NCBI RefSeq assembly: GCF_000143415.4
Contig: NW_003314429.1
Coordinates: forward strand, 62,001-126,000
Origin: Selaginella moellendorffii
Taxonomy: Eukaryota > Streptophyta > Lycopodiopsida > Selaginellales > Selaginellaceae
Reading direction: 5' to 3'
DNA length: 64,000 bases
This document shows, piece after piece, positions 1 through 10,881 of the stretch; within the stretch, counting starts at the first letter, position 1, and each line of letters starts with the position of its first letter. Both the position numbers and the translations under genes were made by a program. Under the pieces are notes generated by a model. It was not told where the DNA came from. It saw nothing but the letters and a program-made list of their open reading frames with translations, and searched no databases.

Positions 1-921
1 CTAAACACCAGACAGTCATCAACATTCCCACAGCAATTCCAGAACGTAAGGCTGTTTCAGCCAAGCCCAGTCCTCCCAGGTCGGCTACTCCAACTCCCAC
101 ATCCGCTGGCCTTGCTCCCCCTGGAAATGGACCTGACGAGCTCCAGAAGAAACTCGAGCTGTCACGGCAAGAGGTTCTACATTTGAAGACGCAGGTGCGG
201 GCGTGGTACACGTTTGCTTTTTGTTTTCTCGCTTCTAATCATAACTTAATTCTCTCTCCCGAGCAGATTAGCACGCTGACGAGTAAATATGAACAACGTG
301 AAAGGGAGCTGCGACGAGGTGCTCAAAAGGTGCAAGAAGCTGTGCTTCTTGCTGGAGAAGAAACTGCCAAATGCAGAGCAGCTAAAGAGGTTATCAAGTC
401 TCTCACAGTTGAGGTACGTTTGTAACTTGTGCACACACTCGGACAAGCTTCTCCTGACGCACATTTGCAGCTCAAGGAGCTTGCAGAGCGAATGCCAAGT
501 GCACGTCGGCAGCAGCAAAGACAAGAAGTGCCAAATGGTCGGCACTTCCCAGCACCAGAAGCAGAGATCGACTTGAGACTCCAGACGAGTCCGACGTCTT
601 CCAACAGCGCCACGGATACAACGGTAGACAAACTTGTTCTTGGTTCTGGTCCCGAAGAATGGGTGGAGCAAGACCAGGCAGGAGTTTACATAACCTTGGC
701 CTTAGCTCCCGGCGGTGGAAGGGATTTGAAGCGCGTGAGATTCAGGTATACATACAATCTTTTGTACAAAGGTGAAGACTGAGTCTGTGTTCATGTCGAC
801 TGCCAGTCGTAGGCGCTTCAGCGAGAAGGAAGCCGAGCAATGGTGGCAAGACAACCGAGTGAGAGTTCATCAGCAGTACAGCATCATAAGAACCTCCAAC
901 ACCTCGAAGAACCCGACGTGA
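1..921 (+). CDS. PRAF-type (PH-RCC1-FYVE-BRX) protein, C-terminal part
   Basis: This is the 3' end of a gene that begins before the window. Exons are 1-194, 267-413, 471-745 and 807-921 (stop TGA), all in phase with short introns. The visible protein has a Ser/Pro/Thr-rich linker, then a coiled coil rich in E, K, L and R, as found between the RCC1/FYVE part and the tail of PRAF proteins. It ends in a BRX domain, recognised by EWVEQDQAGVYITL, GGGRDLKRVRF and RRFSEKEAEQWW. Family members bind phosphoinositides and membranes and carry RCC1 repeats; those domains must lie upstream and are not seen. The stop is only 13 bp from the stop of the convergent PPR gene. Confidence 0.88.
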
Positions 922-934
922 GTCCCGGAGCAGC

Positions 935-2551
935 TTAAGCAGCAGCACCCGTGAGAACCTCAAGAGACGGTGAGCTCCCGCGGGGCTGCTTCAAAAAGGA
1001 ACTGAGCCGGTCGCCAGCGCGAGCTCCCTGGAAGAAATTCCGATGGAGCTGACAACTCCCGAGCAGGCTTCCCCACTCGATCCCAGACGGCAGGAAAGGC
1101 ATGGTGTCCGTGAGCTCCTCGGCTTCCTTGAGCCTCCCAGATCGACCCAGGATATCAACCAAGCAGCAGTAGTGCTCCTTCCGTGGCACCACGCCGTAGT
1201 CGTGCTCCATGGTTCGAAAGCAGCCCCACGCCTGCTCCGTCAAGCCACCGTGACTACATCCGACGAGCAGGCTCATGAACACGACACCGTCCGGGGTCAT
1301 TCCGAGAGCAATCATCTCCCGAAACAAGGCCTCGCACTGGTGCTTCAGGCCGAAGTGAGCGTACGAGGCAACCATGGAAGTCCAAGCAACGACGTCGTCT
1401 TGCCTCCCGGGCATGGAGTCGAAAGTGGCCTTCGCTCCATGCACACTTCCGATCTGAGTGTACGTTGCGATCATGGCAGTCCAGACGATAACATCTCCAT
1501 TGCAGATGGCGGAGAAGAACGAGCGAGCTCTCTCGAGATCGCCCGCCTGCCTGAAAGCCTCGAGCATCGACACCCACGACACGGAGCTCCACTCGGGCAT
1601 TGCGTGAAACAATCCAGCTGCGAGCTCGACGTGACCAACCTGGGCATAGGCAAGGAGCATCGCGTTCCAGGAGACGATGTCTCTCCCGGGCATCGCATCG
1701 AAGAGACACTTTGCGCCCTCGACGTCGCCATTGTCCGAGTGACCTTGCACCACCGCAGTCCACGAGACGAGATCTCTCTCGGGCATACACTCGAACAAGC
1801 CTCGACACTTTTCCATACGCCCCGCTTGGGCATATGCTGTTAGCATGCACGTCCACGACGGGACGTTCCATGCGGGCATGGACTTAAACACCGAGTTTGC
1901 CACTTCCAATTGCCCGGACTCGGCGAAAGCTTGCAACATTGTGTTCCAGGACACGAGGTTTCGCTCGGGCATTGCGTCGAAGATCCGCTTGGCATCGTCC
2001 AGATGCCCGTGGTGGGCATATCCAGAGAGCATCGCCGTCCAAGAGACGAGGTTCTTCTCCGGCATGGAGTTGAACGCGCTGGTAGCTCTGTCGAGGAAAC
2101 CGTGAAGGGCATTTGCGATGAGGATCGCCGTCCAGGAGACCACATCCCATCTGGGCATTCGATCGAACACCAGCCTCGCTTCTAGCAGATGCCCGTTCTG
2201 GGCATATGCTGTCACCATTGTGTTCCAGGCGACGATGTTCCTATTGGGCATGATGTCGAAGACGTGCTTGGCGGCCTCGAGGTCGCCGTTGTGGGCGTAG
2301 ACGGTGATGAGCATCGTCCATGAGAAAACATTGGGTGAGAGCATCACATCAAACACGCGTTGGGCAGTCACCACGTCCCCGCACTTGCCATACATTTGCA
2401 CTAGCAGATTTGCCACAAAGGTGTCCTCCGCCACCATGCCTTGCGCGATGGTGGCGTGGAGCTGCCTGCCCATGCACAGATCCTTGGCATCGCCGCACGT
2501 CTTGAGAAGCGCGAGGAGTTTGCTCCGGCTAGACGAATTCTCCATTCCCAT
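935..2551 (-). CDS. PPR protein, S-repeat type, 538 aa
   Basis: Single-exon gene encoding about 11 consecutive 31-residue S-type repeats (pattern VVSWNAML..YA..G....A..LFD.MPER), followed by a longer repeat and a degenerate E-like tail that drifts off after LLGSCQLH. There is no DYW domain. PPR proteins bind organelle RNA one base per repeat. Reading residues 5 and last of repeats 1 to 11 gives T/N, N/D, T/N, T/N, N/N, T/D, T/D, N/S, V/D, T/D, T/D, which under the published PPR code predicts A-U-A-A-Y-G-G-C-?-G-G (inference). The start is the first of two nearby ATGs (MGM). No clear targeting peptide is visible. Confidence 0.93.
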   Translation of the reverse strand: MGMENSSSRSKLLALLKTCGDAKDLCMGRQLHATIAQGMVAEDTFVANLLVQMYGKCGDVVTAQRVFDVMLSPNVFSWTMLITVYAHNGDLEAAKHVFDIMPNRNIVAWNTMVTAYAQNGHLLEARLVFDRMPRWDVVSWTAILIANALHGFLDRATSAFNSMPEKNLVSWTAMLSGYAHHGHLDDAKRIFDAMPERNLVSWNTMLQAFAESGQLEVANSVFKSMPAWNVPSWTCMLTAYAQAGRMEKCRGLFECMPERDLVSWTAVVQGHSDNGDVEGAKCLFDAMPGRDIVSWNAMLLAYAQVGHVELAAGLFHAMPEWSSVSWVSMLEAFRQAGDLERARSFFSAICNGDVIVWTAMIATYTQIGSVHGAKATFDSMPGRQDDVVAWTSMVASYAHFGLKHQCEALFREMIALGMTPDGVVFMSLLVGCSHGGLTEQAWGCFRTMEHDYGVVPRKEHYCCLVDILGRSGRLKEAEELTDTMPFLPSGIEWGSLLGSCQLHRNFFQGARAGDRLSSFLKQPRGSSPSLEVLTGAAA

Positions 2552-3026
2552 CCATACAAATAGTAAGTAGCTACATTCTTTCTAGGCCAAGAGCAGAATT
2601 TTGGATAGATCAAATCTGGCGAGGAAATGCGTTATCCGGGGTCGTCACGTAAGAGTGTGGACTCTCGACTCTCGACTACGTATGGCGGAGCTTCCCGGAG
2701 AGTTACACGGTTGAGTTGCACGAGCTGGAACGTCCTGGCATGCTCAGGAGCTACCTTCTGCATGGTGGGAGCCAGACCACCGGTGGATCGGCTGCGAGAG
2801 AAAGCCGTCGCGCGATTGGGTCAAGCTCGTACAAATTCCTCCCTACAGTGGTCGCGCTGACGACTGTTGGCTTGTGCGTGGAAGTCGAAGCCCTTGCAAG
2901 AAGTCCGGCGACGGCTGGATCGTGGAAGCCCGGCAGTGAGCACACGGCAACTTCGATAAACACGGAGCTCTCGCAATAAGAGTCCAAATCAGCGCTCGAG
3001 AGCTCGAGGCGTGGCGTTGGCGTGCG
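2552..3026. other. Intergenic, divergent promoter region
   Basis: This 475-bp stretch lies between the divergent PPR gene and the Sel1-like gene. I see no convincing coding sequence in it. It must hold both promoters, but no clear TATA box stands out. Confidence 0.5.
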
Positions 3027-5027
3027 ATGGGGGGCGAGGCCGAGAAGATTGAGGGCGCTGAGGTAGGTGACTCCTCCAACGCCCGGCTTATCGATTTGCT
3101 GGATGGCGCGGACTTCCCTACGCTAACCAGCCACCTTCGCCGGCGAATTGTCTACGATGTTGCCCGCTCGCTCAAGAAGACCGTGCCGCTGGGCTCCATC
3201 GGCCCTGGCCAGGTGGTGCTCGACTTTGGGCTCCGAGCGAGCCTGGCGGTCGCAGAAGTGGGAGAAATCCTCAACAAGGAAGAAATCCTCAAGGACTTGA
3301 ATGGACACCTCGGGTTGCTCTGCTATCACGGAATCGACCAGATCGAGTACGATTACCAGACAGGGAGCGTCTACTGTTGCGAGGCTCCGGGAGACTTGGA
3401 CGACGAGGCCGACGCGTTGAACGTGGCTTACCTCTGGTCAGCGTTCGTCAAAGGTGAGAATCCCGCCTTGACTAAAGTCCGCAAGCGCTTGTATGGGATG
3501 CTGCTCAGCGGGGAGTCGACCGGCGACATCTTGGCGCTCATCGCCCAGCTCCAGCACTCTTCGGTGAAGCAACTCTTCCTTGGCGTGGTTCTCCTCGAGG
3601 GACTGGGATGCGAGGCAAACCCGGAGGTGGCGGAGCAGCATTTCGAGTTGGCGCTCTCCATGAGCTTGGACTGCGATCGCAGGCTCAGGGCTCTAGCGAC
3701 GTACTTCATTGCCAGGATCAAGGTGGAGAGGGGGCAAGCCGTGGCCAGGGGATGCATGCTTGCCTTGGCCAACGAGGGGAATCCATTTGCTCAGGTGTTC
3801 GTCTCTCGGGCTTTCGCCAGCAGGCCGGTACTGGGGAGCTACCCGGACATGCAGTTCAACGAGCTCGCGTATTTTGTGAGCCTGGCCAGCACCGGGTATG
3901 GCGTCTCACAGGCTCTCGCGCCACTCTACTCCGTGCTCTTGAACGACAATGAGAAGAAGCTGCTCGCTCGGCACTCGGAGGAGCTTCCCAAGCAGCTCCG
4001 GAAGCTGGCCAAGCGGAGCGCGGAGAGTGGCAACAAACTGGGGCGATCTCTGTGGGGCTTACACGCATACCTGGACTTCATCGAGGCCGACGAGTGCCTA
4101 CTGTCTGGAGCTCTGTGCTGCCTTTGCAACAAGATGGACCACGCGGAGATGTGGTTCCAGAGAGCGGGCAAGGACATGGGCTTGGCTTTCTTCAACTTGG
4201 TGAATGAGACCGACCCCTACGCAAAAGCCTCGTGGCTCACTTGCATGGACTAGTGCTGCGAGTTCGAGACCGCAAACAGCGTCTGGATTGAGCTGGTTCG
4301 CCACAAGGTGGTCCAGGACAAGCTCTCCTTCTCTCTCCTTGCCGCGGGGCTGGATGAGGCGGACGTTCTGAATTCCATCGATTTCACAAGGCTGCGATCG
4401 ATCGAGCTGGTGCTGGAGGCGAGCCGCTACATGCCCAGCCCGGCCGCGGACGAGCTCATGCAGCGTTTCTGTAAGAGGTACGTGGAAAGCGTTGACGGGC
4501 TTCGGTTCTTGGCCGGACTGTACAGGCGTCGAGGCAAGCTCGAGGCTGCCATGGAATGCTACGTCGCGGCGGCAAAGTACGAGGGCGGAAGCGATGCTAT
4601 GGTTGACATCAGTGTCATGTTTCTCGAGGGTGGCGACGTCGTCAAGGCCGAGGTGTGGGGAAGGAAAGCCGAGCTTGCGGCTGAGATGCTTGTGAGTGGA
4701 ATGCTGGCGCTCCAAGAGCAGGATGTGCACCAGGCGTTGGAATGCTTCAAGGTGGCGGCCGATGCCGACGATCCGAGAGCAATGTGGCTCATCGGGGAGA
4801 TTATGCGGTCCGAGGAATGGCTCGGCAAGGCAGCTCGATTTGGCTTCTGCCACGCGTTTGATTCGCTGGGGGAGATGAAGAAGTACACAAAGGATGTGGA
4901 TGGCTTCTGGGAGTGTAAGAGACTCAAGGAAGAGTACTGCAAGACGAGCTGGAGGTTTACAAGGAGGGATGCTTTCTCAGATTCCAGGATTGTGGCTACA
5001 TTTCAAAAGTGGAGAATAAACCTGTGA
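3027..5027 (+). CDS. Sel1/TPR-like helical-repeat protein, interrupted by in-frame TAG
   Basis: The reading frame from ATG 3027 is open to a TAG at 4251-4253 (408 codons). It then continues in the same frame for 258 more codons to TGA 5025-5027. Both halves are coding-like and of one style: alpha-helical, Ala/Leu/Glu-rich repeats resembling Sel1-like repeats (for example CFKVAADADDPRAMWLIGEI near the end). Sel1 proteins are usually scaffolds, and no catalytic motif is seen. The stop could be a nonsense mutation, a read-through codon or a sequence error. Alternatively, a 54-nt GT...AG stretch (4200-4253) could be spliced out without changing frame, but it is not T-rich as neighbouring introns are and it reads as plausible protein. 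AATAAA occurs within the last codons. A decayed copy of the 3' end lies near 7.3 kb. Confidence 0.6.
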
Positions 5028-5104
5028 TTTTTGGTCAAGAAACTATGTTGGGAGGTTCATAAGCCAGTTGGGAAAAAAAACTTATCACCTCCTTTAATGA
5101 GTGT

Positions 5105-5560
5105 ATTTTTTGTTTTCGCTTTACTAAGACATATAAATACAAAAGATTCTGTAGTAGAGCAGCTTGAAAACTATTATGTATTATTTTCTTATTATGCTTA
5201 TTTTTCTCTCAAGAGTATATCCTTTTACTATTGATGCTGGTGATTTAGATATCTTAGATCGAGATACAACTCATGCAATTTTAAATGCCATCAGTGCTAT
5301 GATTGCACATATTCCTAATGGTTTAATTCCAAGGGGCCAAAGACAAGATGGTACTCTTGATATACTGCATAGTGATGGAACAAAAATGATAATTGCTACT
5401 ACTTGGGTTTACAGTCTTCTTTTGCACGGTGTGCTGTAAATGCTGGAGAGGGCACAGAACAAGGATCTGTTATTAGGGGTGAGTTAGGTACACTTTTAAC
5501 AGATGCTTATGATGATATTATGGAGTTTGGTGCTTCATATCTCACTGTAATTGCTGAACA
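5105..5560 (+). repeat. Left arm of long inverted repeat
   Basis: This stretch matches the reverse complement of about 7745-8165 over most of its length, at roughly three-quarters identity by eye. Shared landmarks include AATGGTTTAATTCC followed by AAGGGGCCAA, GATGGAACAA, GTGTGCTGTAAATG and TATGATGATAT. The segment holds the longest reading frame of the island. Confidence 0.7.
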
Positions 5561-5657
5561 TGCTTTTCAATATATGATTAGAAACTATTGTTCACAAAGA
5601 CCTCAACTTAAAACTAACATAAGGACAAGGAAATGTAATTTTTTCCAAGTATATTAA
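5176..5657 (+). pseudogene. Remnant of an unrecognised protein gene
   Basis: An open frame from ATG 5176 runs to 5439, beginning with a hydrophobic segment and containing IPNGLIPRGQ. Homologous coding then continues in another frame (5403-5657, with VNAGEGTEQGSVIRGELGT), so a small deletion or frameshift separates the two. The inverted copy near 7.9-8.06 kb aligns codon by codon without gaps over about 50 residues and has one stop. Many differences fall in third codon positions (GGT/GGC, ATC/ATT). I do not recognise the family. It could be part of a transposon protein or a captured gene. Confidence 0.4.
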
Positions 5658-7321
5658 TAGGTGGATATTTAAACATGCCACATCAATATCTATCAGAGAC
5701 ACATTTCTTAATTTCCTTCAACTGTAAAGCACATATATATTTAAACATTTTTTGTGAGCTGATACTATATAGTAAAAATAGGATATTATGGTCAGTAAAA
5801 ACATTAAAAAAATGATTTAATTGCGTCTTAAGATTGCAAGAGGATGGAAATTTAGTATTGTATTCTGGTAATAAAACAAATTGTAGAAAACTTTATTGTT
5901 ACATTAATAAGCATTTGGTTATGGAAGATAATTGTAATTTAGTTTTATATGTAAATTATCAAAAACAATTTAGTACTAATCCAATATCATATATTTAGTC
6001 GAAGACTGGGATATTTTGTGAATATTTATAATATAAATATTTTTCAAACTCTAATAAAACCTTTGAGCAGTGACAGTTTTAATAGCTCAATTTCTTTGGG
6101 TTATTATATATTTCTGTTTTAAATTAATTACTCAAAATTATGTTATTTTCTATAACTATTAGTCCAATTTGGGCTTTACCAACTCCTCATATAATTTCAT
6201 TGGAAGTTGATAAAACTTTCTATTATTTAATTCTGTAGGAAGAGAAATATAATCTTTATATTTAGTACTAGTCAATTTATGATATAAAATAAAGCTGAAA
6301 GAAACTTTGCACAGATAATCTGATTTTGGTATCAACTTTGCTAGCTCCAGTGGCCATGACTAGTGATCCCAAAACCCTATGTGTGTTGATCATATCTAAT
6401 TTGTACCGAGATATCACATCTGGACCTTTTGTGCATTCTTAGCTCATGGGATTTGTGGAATGCAAAAACCCCTCTAACATTGAGACAAATGCAATGGAGA
6501 TGGTAGTGGACATGGTGGAAGTGTAAAAGATTTAGCCACCTGTGACTGTTGCTTATAACTTCTCACCAAAAATTTAAATATACTTTATATTCAAAAATTA
6601 AACCTTAGTTACAAAGAAAATGAATAGAAGCAGTCATTAGGGGAGGATGGCTCAGAGGAACTTGAGTTGGAGAAACCTGGATTGAAGGAACACATCTACT
6701 TAATTAACCAAAACCTCATGGATTTCTTTCCAAATATAAAGATGTTTTCTTTAATCAAGAATGGAAGTTCGCGGATAGAATACAATTAGATACCATACTA
6801 GTCTTAATCATAAACATTTTTAATCGCCTAGCTACAGGTTAGTAGTTAACACTCGTAAGTACCTAATTGCATCACGACTTCCATATGTTTTCTACTTATC
6901 TTTTAGCAGAATATTAAATTTCACTTTTAGCAATACTAATAAAAAAATTATTATTATTATTCATTTAACCTTTAAAAACATATAAATATTAATAGATTTA
7001 GAAGGTATGCAAATATTCACATATTTCTTATCACTTTGTAGTATATTTTGCCATCATTACTTACAAAAACTTAACCTAAAATCCCTATTCCCAATATTTG
7101 AACACATATCATGCACATGCATGGTTCCCAGGTTGCTATGGGATTGCTAGTAGCAGAAGTTAACGTGAGCACTATGTGTGAACTTGGCTCTGGTTAGGTA
7201 TTTAGGATTTTTATAGACCCATTCCTAAATTATTTTGGATTAACTTGAAGTTTGACTAGATTCACTATAAAAGTAAGGTTTATACTAGTTTTTATTTATT
7301 CAGTAAGACTCCATCCATCTC

Positions 7322-7403
7322 TTGCTTATAGTTTCTATAAGTATAACAAACTCAAGGAAGAGTACTATAAGATGAGCCAAATTTACATGAAGGGATGCTG
7401 TCT
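7322..7403 (+). pseudogene. Decayed copy of the 3' end of the Sel1-like gene
   Basis: The segment aligns with about 4900-4984 of the neighbouring Sel1-like gene; CTCAAGGAAGAGTACT is shared exactly, and so is GGGATGCT further on. The encoded motif LKEEYCKTS has become LKEEYYKMS. Most base changes are G to A or C to T relative to the gene, with small deletions. It is a fragment of about 80 bp and not functional. Confidence 0.7.
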
Positions 7404-7744
7404 TAGGAGATTTCGCACCCACCATTAAATGAATATGTTTAATGGTAATCATTCACACCACCACACTATTATATTAGATTTTGTAAATTCTAATTTAATA
7501 GTTAAATTTAATGGTAATATCTTTACACCAGAAATTAACATTAAAGTAAGCAAATGCTACCATTAGCATTTCTTTAGCATTTTTTGCTAAAATTCCTTTT
7601 GTAACATTAGGATTAAAATATCCATAAATATTCCATAGGGCTTTCACTTGGGTTTATTTGGGTGGTGTTGCTGTTTACAAGCAGCAGTGATGCCCATGTA
7701 GCAGTGAGGCATGGTGCTGGCAAGCATACCATGGAAGAGGTGAG

Positions 7745-8165
7745 GTAAGAGATCAATATGACATAAGTCCAAAATATCATCATATACATTTTCTAAAGGA
7801 CCACCTGACTCAAAAAAAAATCCTTATTCTCTGCTCCCTTCAACATTTACAGCACACTATGCAAAAGAAATTTCAGTTAGATTATAAACCAAAGAAATTA
7901 TCATTCTTGTTCCATCACCACTTGGTCTATCAATAGTACTATCTTGTTATTGGCCCCTTCGAATTAAGCCATTAAGAATAACTACAGTCATACCACTAAT
8001 AACACTTAAAATTGCACAACTTACATCCTCATATAAGATTTCTAAATCTCTAGTATCAAAGTACTCTTAAAAGTAAAATATGTATAATAAGAAAATAAAA
8101 CATTTGTAGTTTGAACTGCTCAGAAAATCAATTTGTACTTAAAATTAAAAGCTTGTTAATCTTTG
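7745..8165 (-). repeat. Right arm of long inverted repeat
   Basis: This is the reverse-complement partner of the segment at about 5105-5560. On the minus strand it carries the same order of landmarks: TTTTCTTATTAT, GATTTAGAAATCTTA, AAGGGGCCAA, GATGGAACAA, GTGTGCTGTAAATG and TATGATGATAT. One in-frame stop and several frame losses show decay. The two arms enclose about 2.2 kb. Confidence 0.7.
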
Positions 8166-9050
8166 TTTTTTCTTTTCATTAGAGTTTCAATGTTCACAAG
8201 TTTAAGGTCCTGCCAACCCCCAGTGCAAAATTTTCGACCATGCAATTCCAGATTTCAGTGGTTCCTTGCAGCTGGGAAGACACTAAGGAGGATCTTCCAC
8301 TTCTGAAATGCAGCCACAATCCTTAGAATCTAAGAGGAACCATTAACTTTAAATTAGAGGATTTTAACCTAATTTAAAATTTTAATGTTATTCTTAATAG
8401 CATTAGTCATAGCTAATTTAATTATGCTTTGTTCACACTAGCCATTAAATTAAACCTAACATGCTCAAATTCTTGCCAGAAACACTCTCCTCACAACTCA
8501 TTGGTGATGATAGTAATAGCAGTGGCACTATCTAGTTCAAGTGCCTGCATTTTGTTCTTTTCCACTGAGATCCTATATAACTATAGAATGTGCTAGAAAT
8601 GCTAATTATATAACATTTGGATTAGAGGGCATAGGGATTTCATTTTTTTTTAATTCCAAATTCTTCACTCTTCATTAGATTTGCATTTGTTTTTTGTTAG
8701 ATCCAGCTTTTCTAGCTTTTTTTGTGCTTAGATCTAGTTGGAGGCTGTGATATACTTAACAACTAATATAAGAACTTCAATCCTAAAATGTAAGAAGTCT
8801 TGAAGTTTAAATTTCAAAATGTCAATATTAAATCAAAGTGTATATGAGATTTGTGTGAAACATTTATGAAAGTGAAACAAAATTCACAATTAACCTTGCT
8901 GGTGATGCTGATTTACGTCACAGGAAGACAGAACTCCAACAAGGACTTCTATTTAGAAACGTTGCCACTTCTCACTTTGAGAACAATAACAACGAACTTT
9001 CTGAACATCCGAACTCTATATATGTGTGTAAATTCTTGGTGTTTGTGATT

Positions 9051-10848
9051 CCTGCATCGGCTAGCTTTCCGGAATTTGTCAAAGATCTTGACTTGTGTCC
9101 TACCCGCTTCCGTGTAAGCTCGGCCTTCTCGAGCTCTCCAACAAATGAGGTCGCCAGCTATAAGATGTAACATTGCTAAAGGTTACGTGTTTGATTTATT
9201 TCATGGCAAATAACTGTATACGTGTTGTTTGTAGTGTAAGAAAAATATAAAGCTGACAGAGGCACCATGAGGCTGTTGTTTAATGTTTTGTTCGACTTGG
9301 TTGCTTTGCGAACACATTGATCAGTCAAAGGTCTGTGGAACCCCACGTCGTGCAAAGCTGGAGCATCGCTCTTTTTCTTGCTTGCATTGCAATGGCGGTG
9401 AGATTCTGCATTCCACTCGAGCTCTGCGACAAGGAAAACTCTGCGTTCATGCATAAGTCATGATGGATCGAACGAACTAAAGACAGAACAATAAACAAAC
9501 TGGCTTCCGGGGATGATTTCTGTTGAGAGGAGCCCATCGACACGAGGATGATCTCCTGGACGTACTGCTGCTCTGGATATCTCTCTAATCGATTCGAGAG
9601 ATCCATTTTGAGATCGTCGCGAGCGAACGCTCTCCAAGCATGAGTGCTTTTGGGAGGCTTCGCTTGCAATTTCATTTAGGTTGTGGGGCCACAGTGTGGA
9701 CAGGGATGAGATCGCGACATCTCTTTCGTCCGCAAGTGCCCCAAGAGCCACATTTCTCTGATGGATATTCTCGGCTGAAACACATTGCGTAGTACGAATT
9801 AAAACCGAGCTTTTAAATTGTCGTTGTTTATGTTCTTCTAGAGAATGAACTTCTAAGCCGTGATTGGAATTGATTGAAGCCCAGCAAACCTTTGTAACAC
9901 TTGATCTCATTAGAAGCAGGACAAGAGCATTACATGCCTCTCATGCTTGTACTGTTTAAAATCTTGTGTGCAGGTGCTTGTTTTGTCTGCAGGCCTCCAT
10001 GTGCCTGGTCTCTCTCGCTCCAGAACCTTTTATTGTTTTCTGAGCCCAGTTAAATCTAGAGCATCCATCCATCCATCCGTGTCCAGATGGATTGTAGATC
10101 AAACCGTTGTGCGACGGGACACCACACCACCTTCTGGACGCTACCCAGGAACTGGTAGAATCGAATTGAAACTTCTTAATGGCACGAAGATTCGTGCGTC
10201 TGTTGAGGATATCAAGCTCGCTTCAAAGACATGCAGCGCTGTAGCTTGGGGTTCAAGTTCAAGCAGGGCAGACGGTGAAATCTTGCCTTGCATTTCATCC
10301 AAAGTTTAACCAAACCAAACAATCTCTTATCACACATCTATGAAACGTACATGCATCGCTGAGAAAAGGTGCCCATGCACGTACGACACTCACCAAACAG
10401 GCCAGAGAGAAAAAGCAAAGCTTGATCAGAAGAAGGAGAAGGAGAAGAAGAAGTTCGTCTACTCCCCTCAGTGCAGTTCGTACAGCAGTGTCTGCAGTGC
10501 GGTGCGGTGCAGGGCAGCCACGATCAAATTTCACGTCAGTCCGTTTTCAACACTGGCTGGCCTGGCTGGACGAGCGTTTTCTCCCTCATTTAACTCTGAC
10601 CACGAGAATTTACCGGCCCTGTGCTGGGATTCAACTGACAGTTTTTAACCTCACAAAGATGTGGTGAGTTCAGACATTGACACGGGAGATGCGGCAGCCG
10701 GCAACAGGAAACACACGACTCCTCTGTGAAACATGAATTCATGGGTTAAACCGCACATAATTTACAAGAACTAGAATTCATTCACCAGCTGCAGTTATTG
10801 CGACCAAGGTCGTGAACATGTCACCGGTTTACGTTTTTGTTTACTTGC

Positions 10849-10881
<33 letters not shown>

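Larger units (their letters stand above)
5028..9050. other. AT-rich island of unknown origin
   Basis: Base composition drops sharply right after the Sel1-like gene and recovers gradually near 9.05 kb. The stretch is strongly A/T-rich, has no intact long reading frame, and differs from every other region of the window. It holds two inverted, diverged copies of one coding-like sequence, a decayed host-gene fragment, and simple A/T-rich repeats such as the near-duplicated TTAATGGTAAT motifs around 7.44-7.53 kb. It may be old, methylation-decayed transposon DNA or an insertion from an AT-rich source. I cannot tell which. Confidence 0.75.

Noticed and set aside
1043-1843. Long open frames antisense to PPR genes (also 56252-56917 and 61630-62629)
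   Set aside because: These are shadows of the regular 93-bp repeat period in the PPR genes.
5028-9050. Insertion of organelle DNA
   Set aside because: No organelle gene is recognisable, and organelle genomes of Selaginella are known to be GC-rich, opposite to this island.
9325-10309. Three moderate open frames that could be a small gene
   Set aside because: No recognisable domain, no consistent splice chain and no conserved neighbour; left as intergenic. A translated database search would decide.
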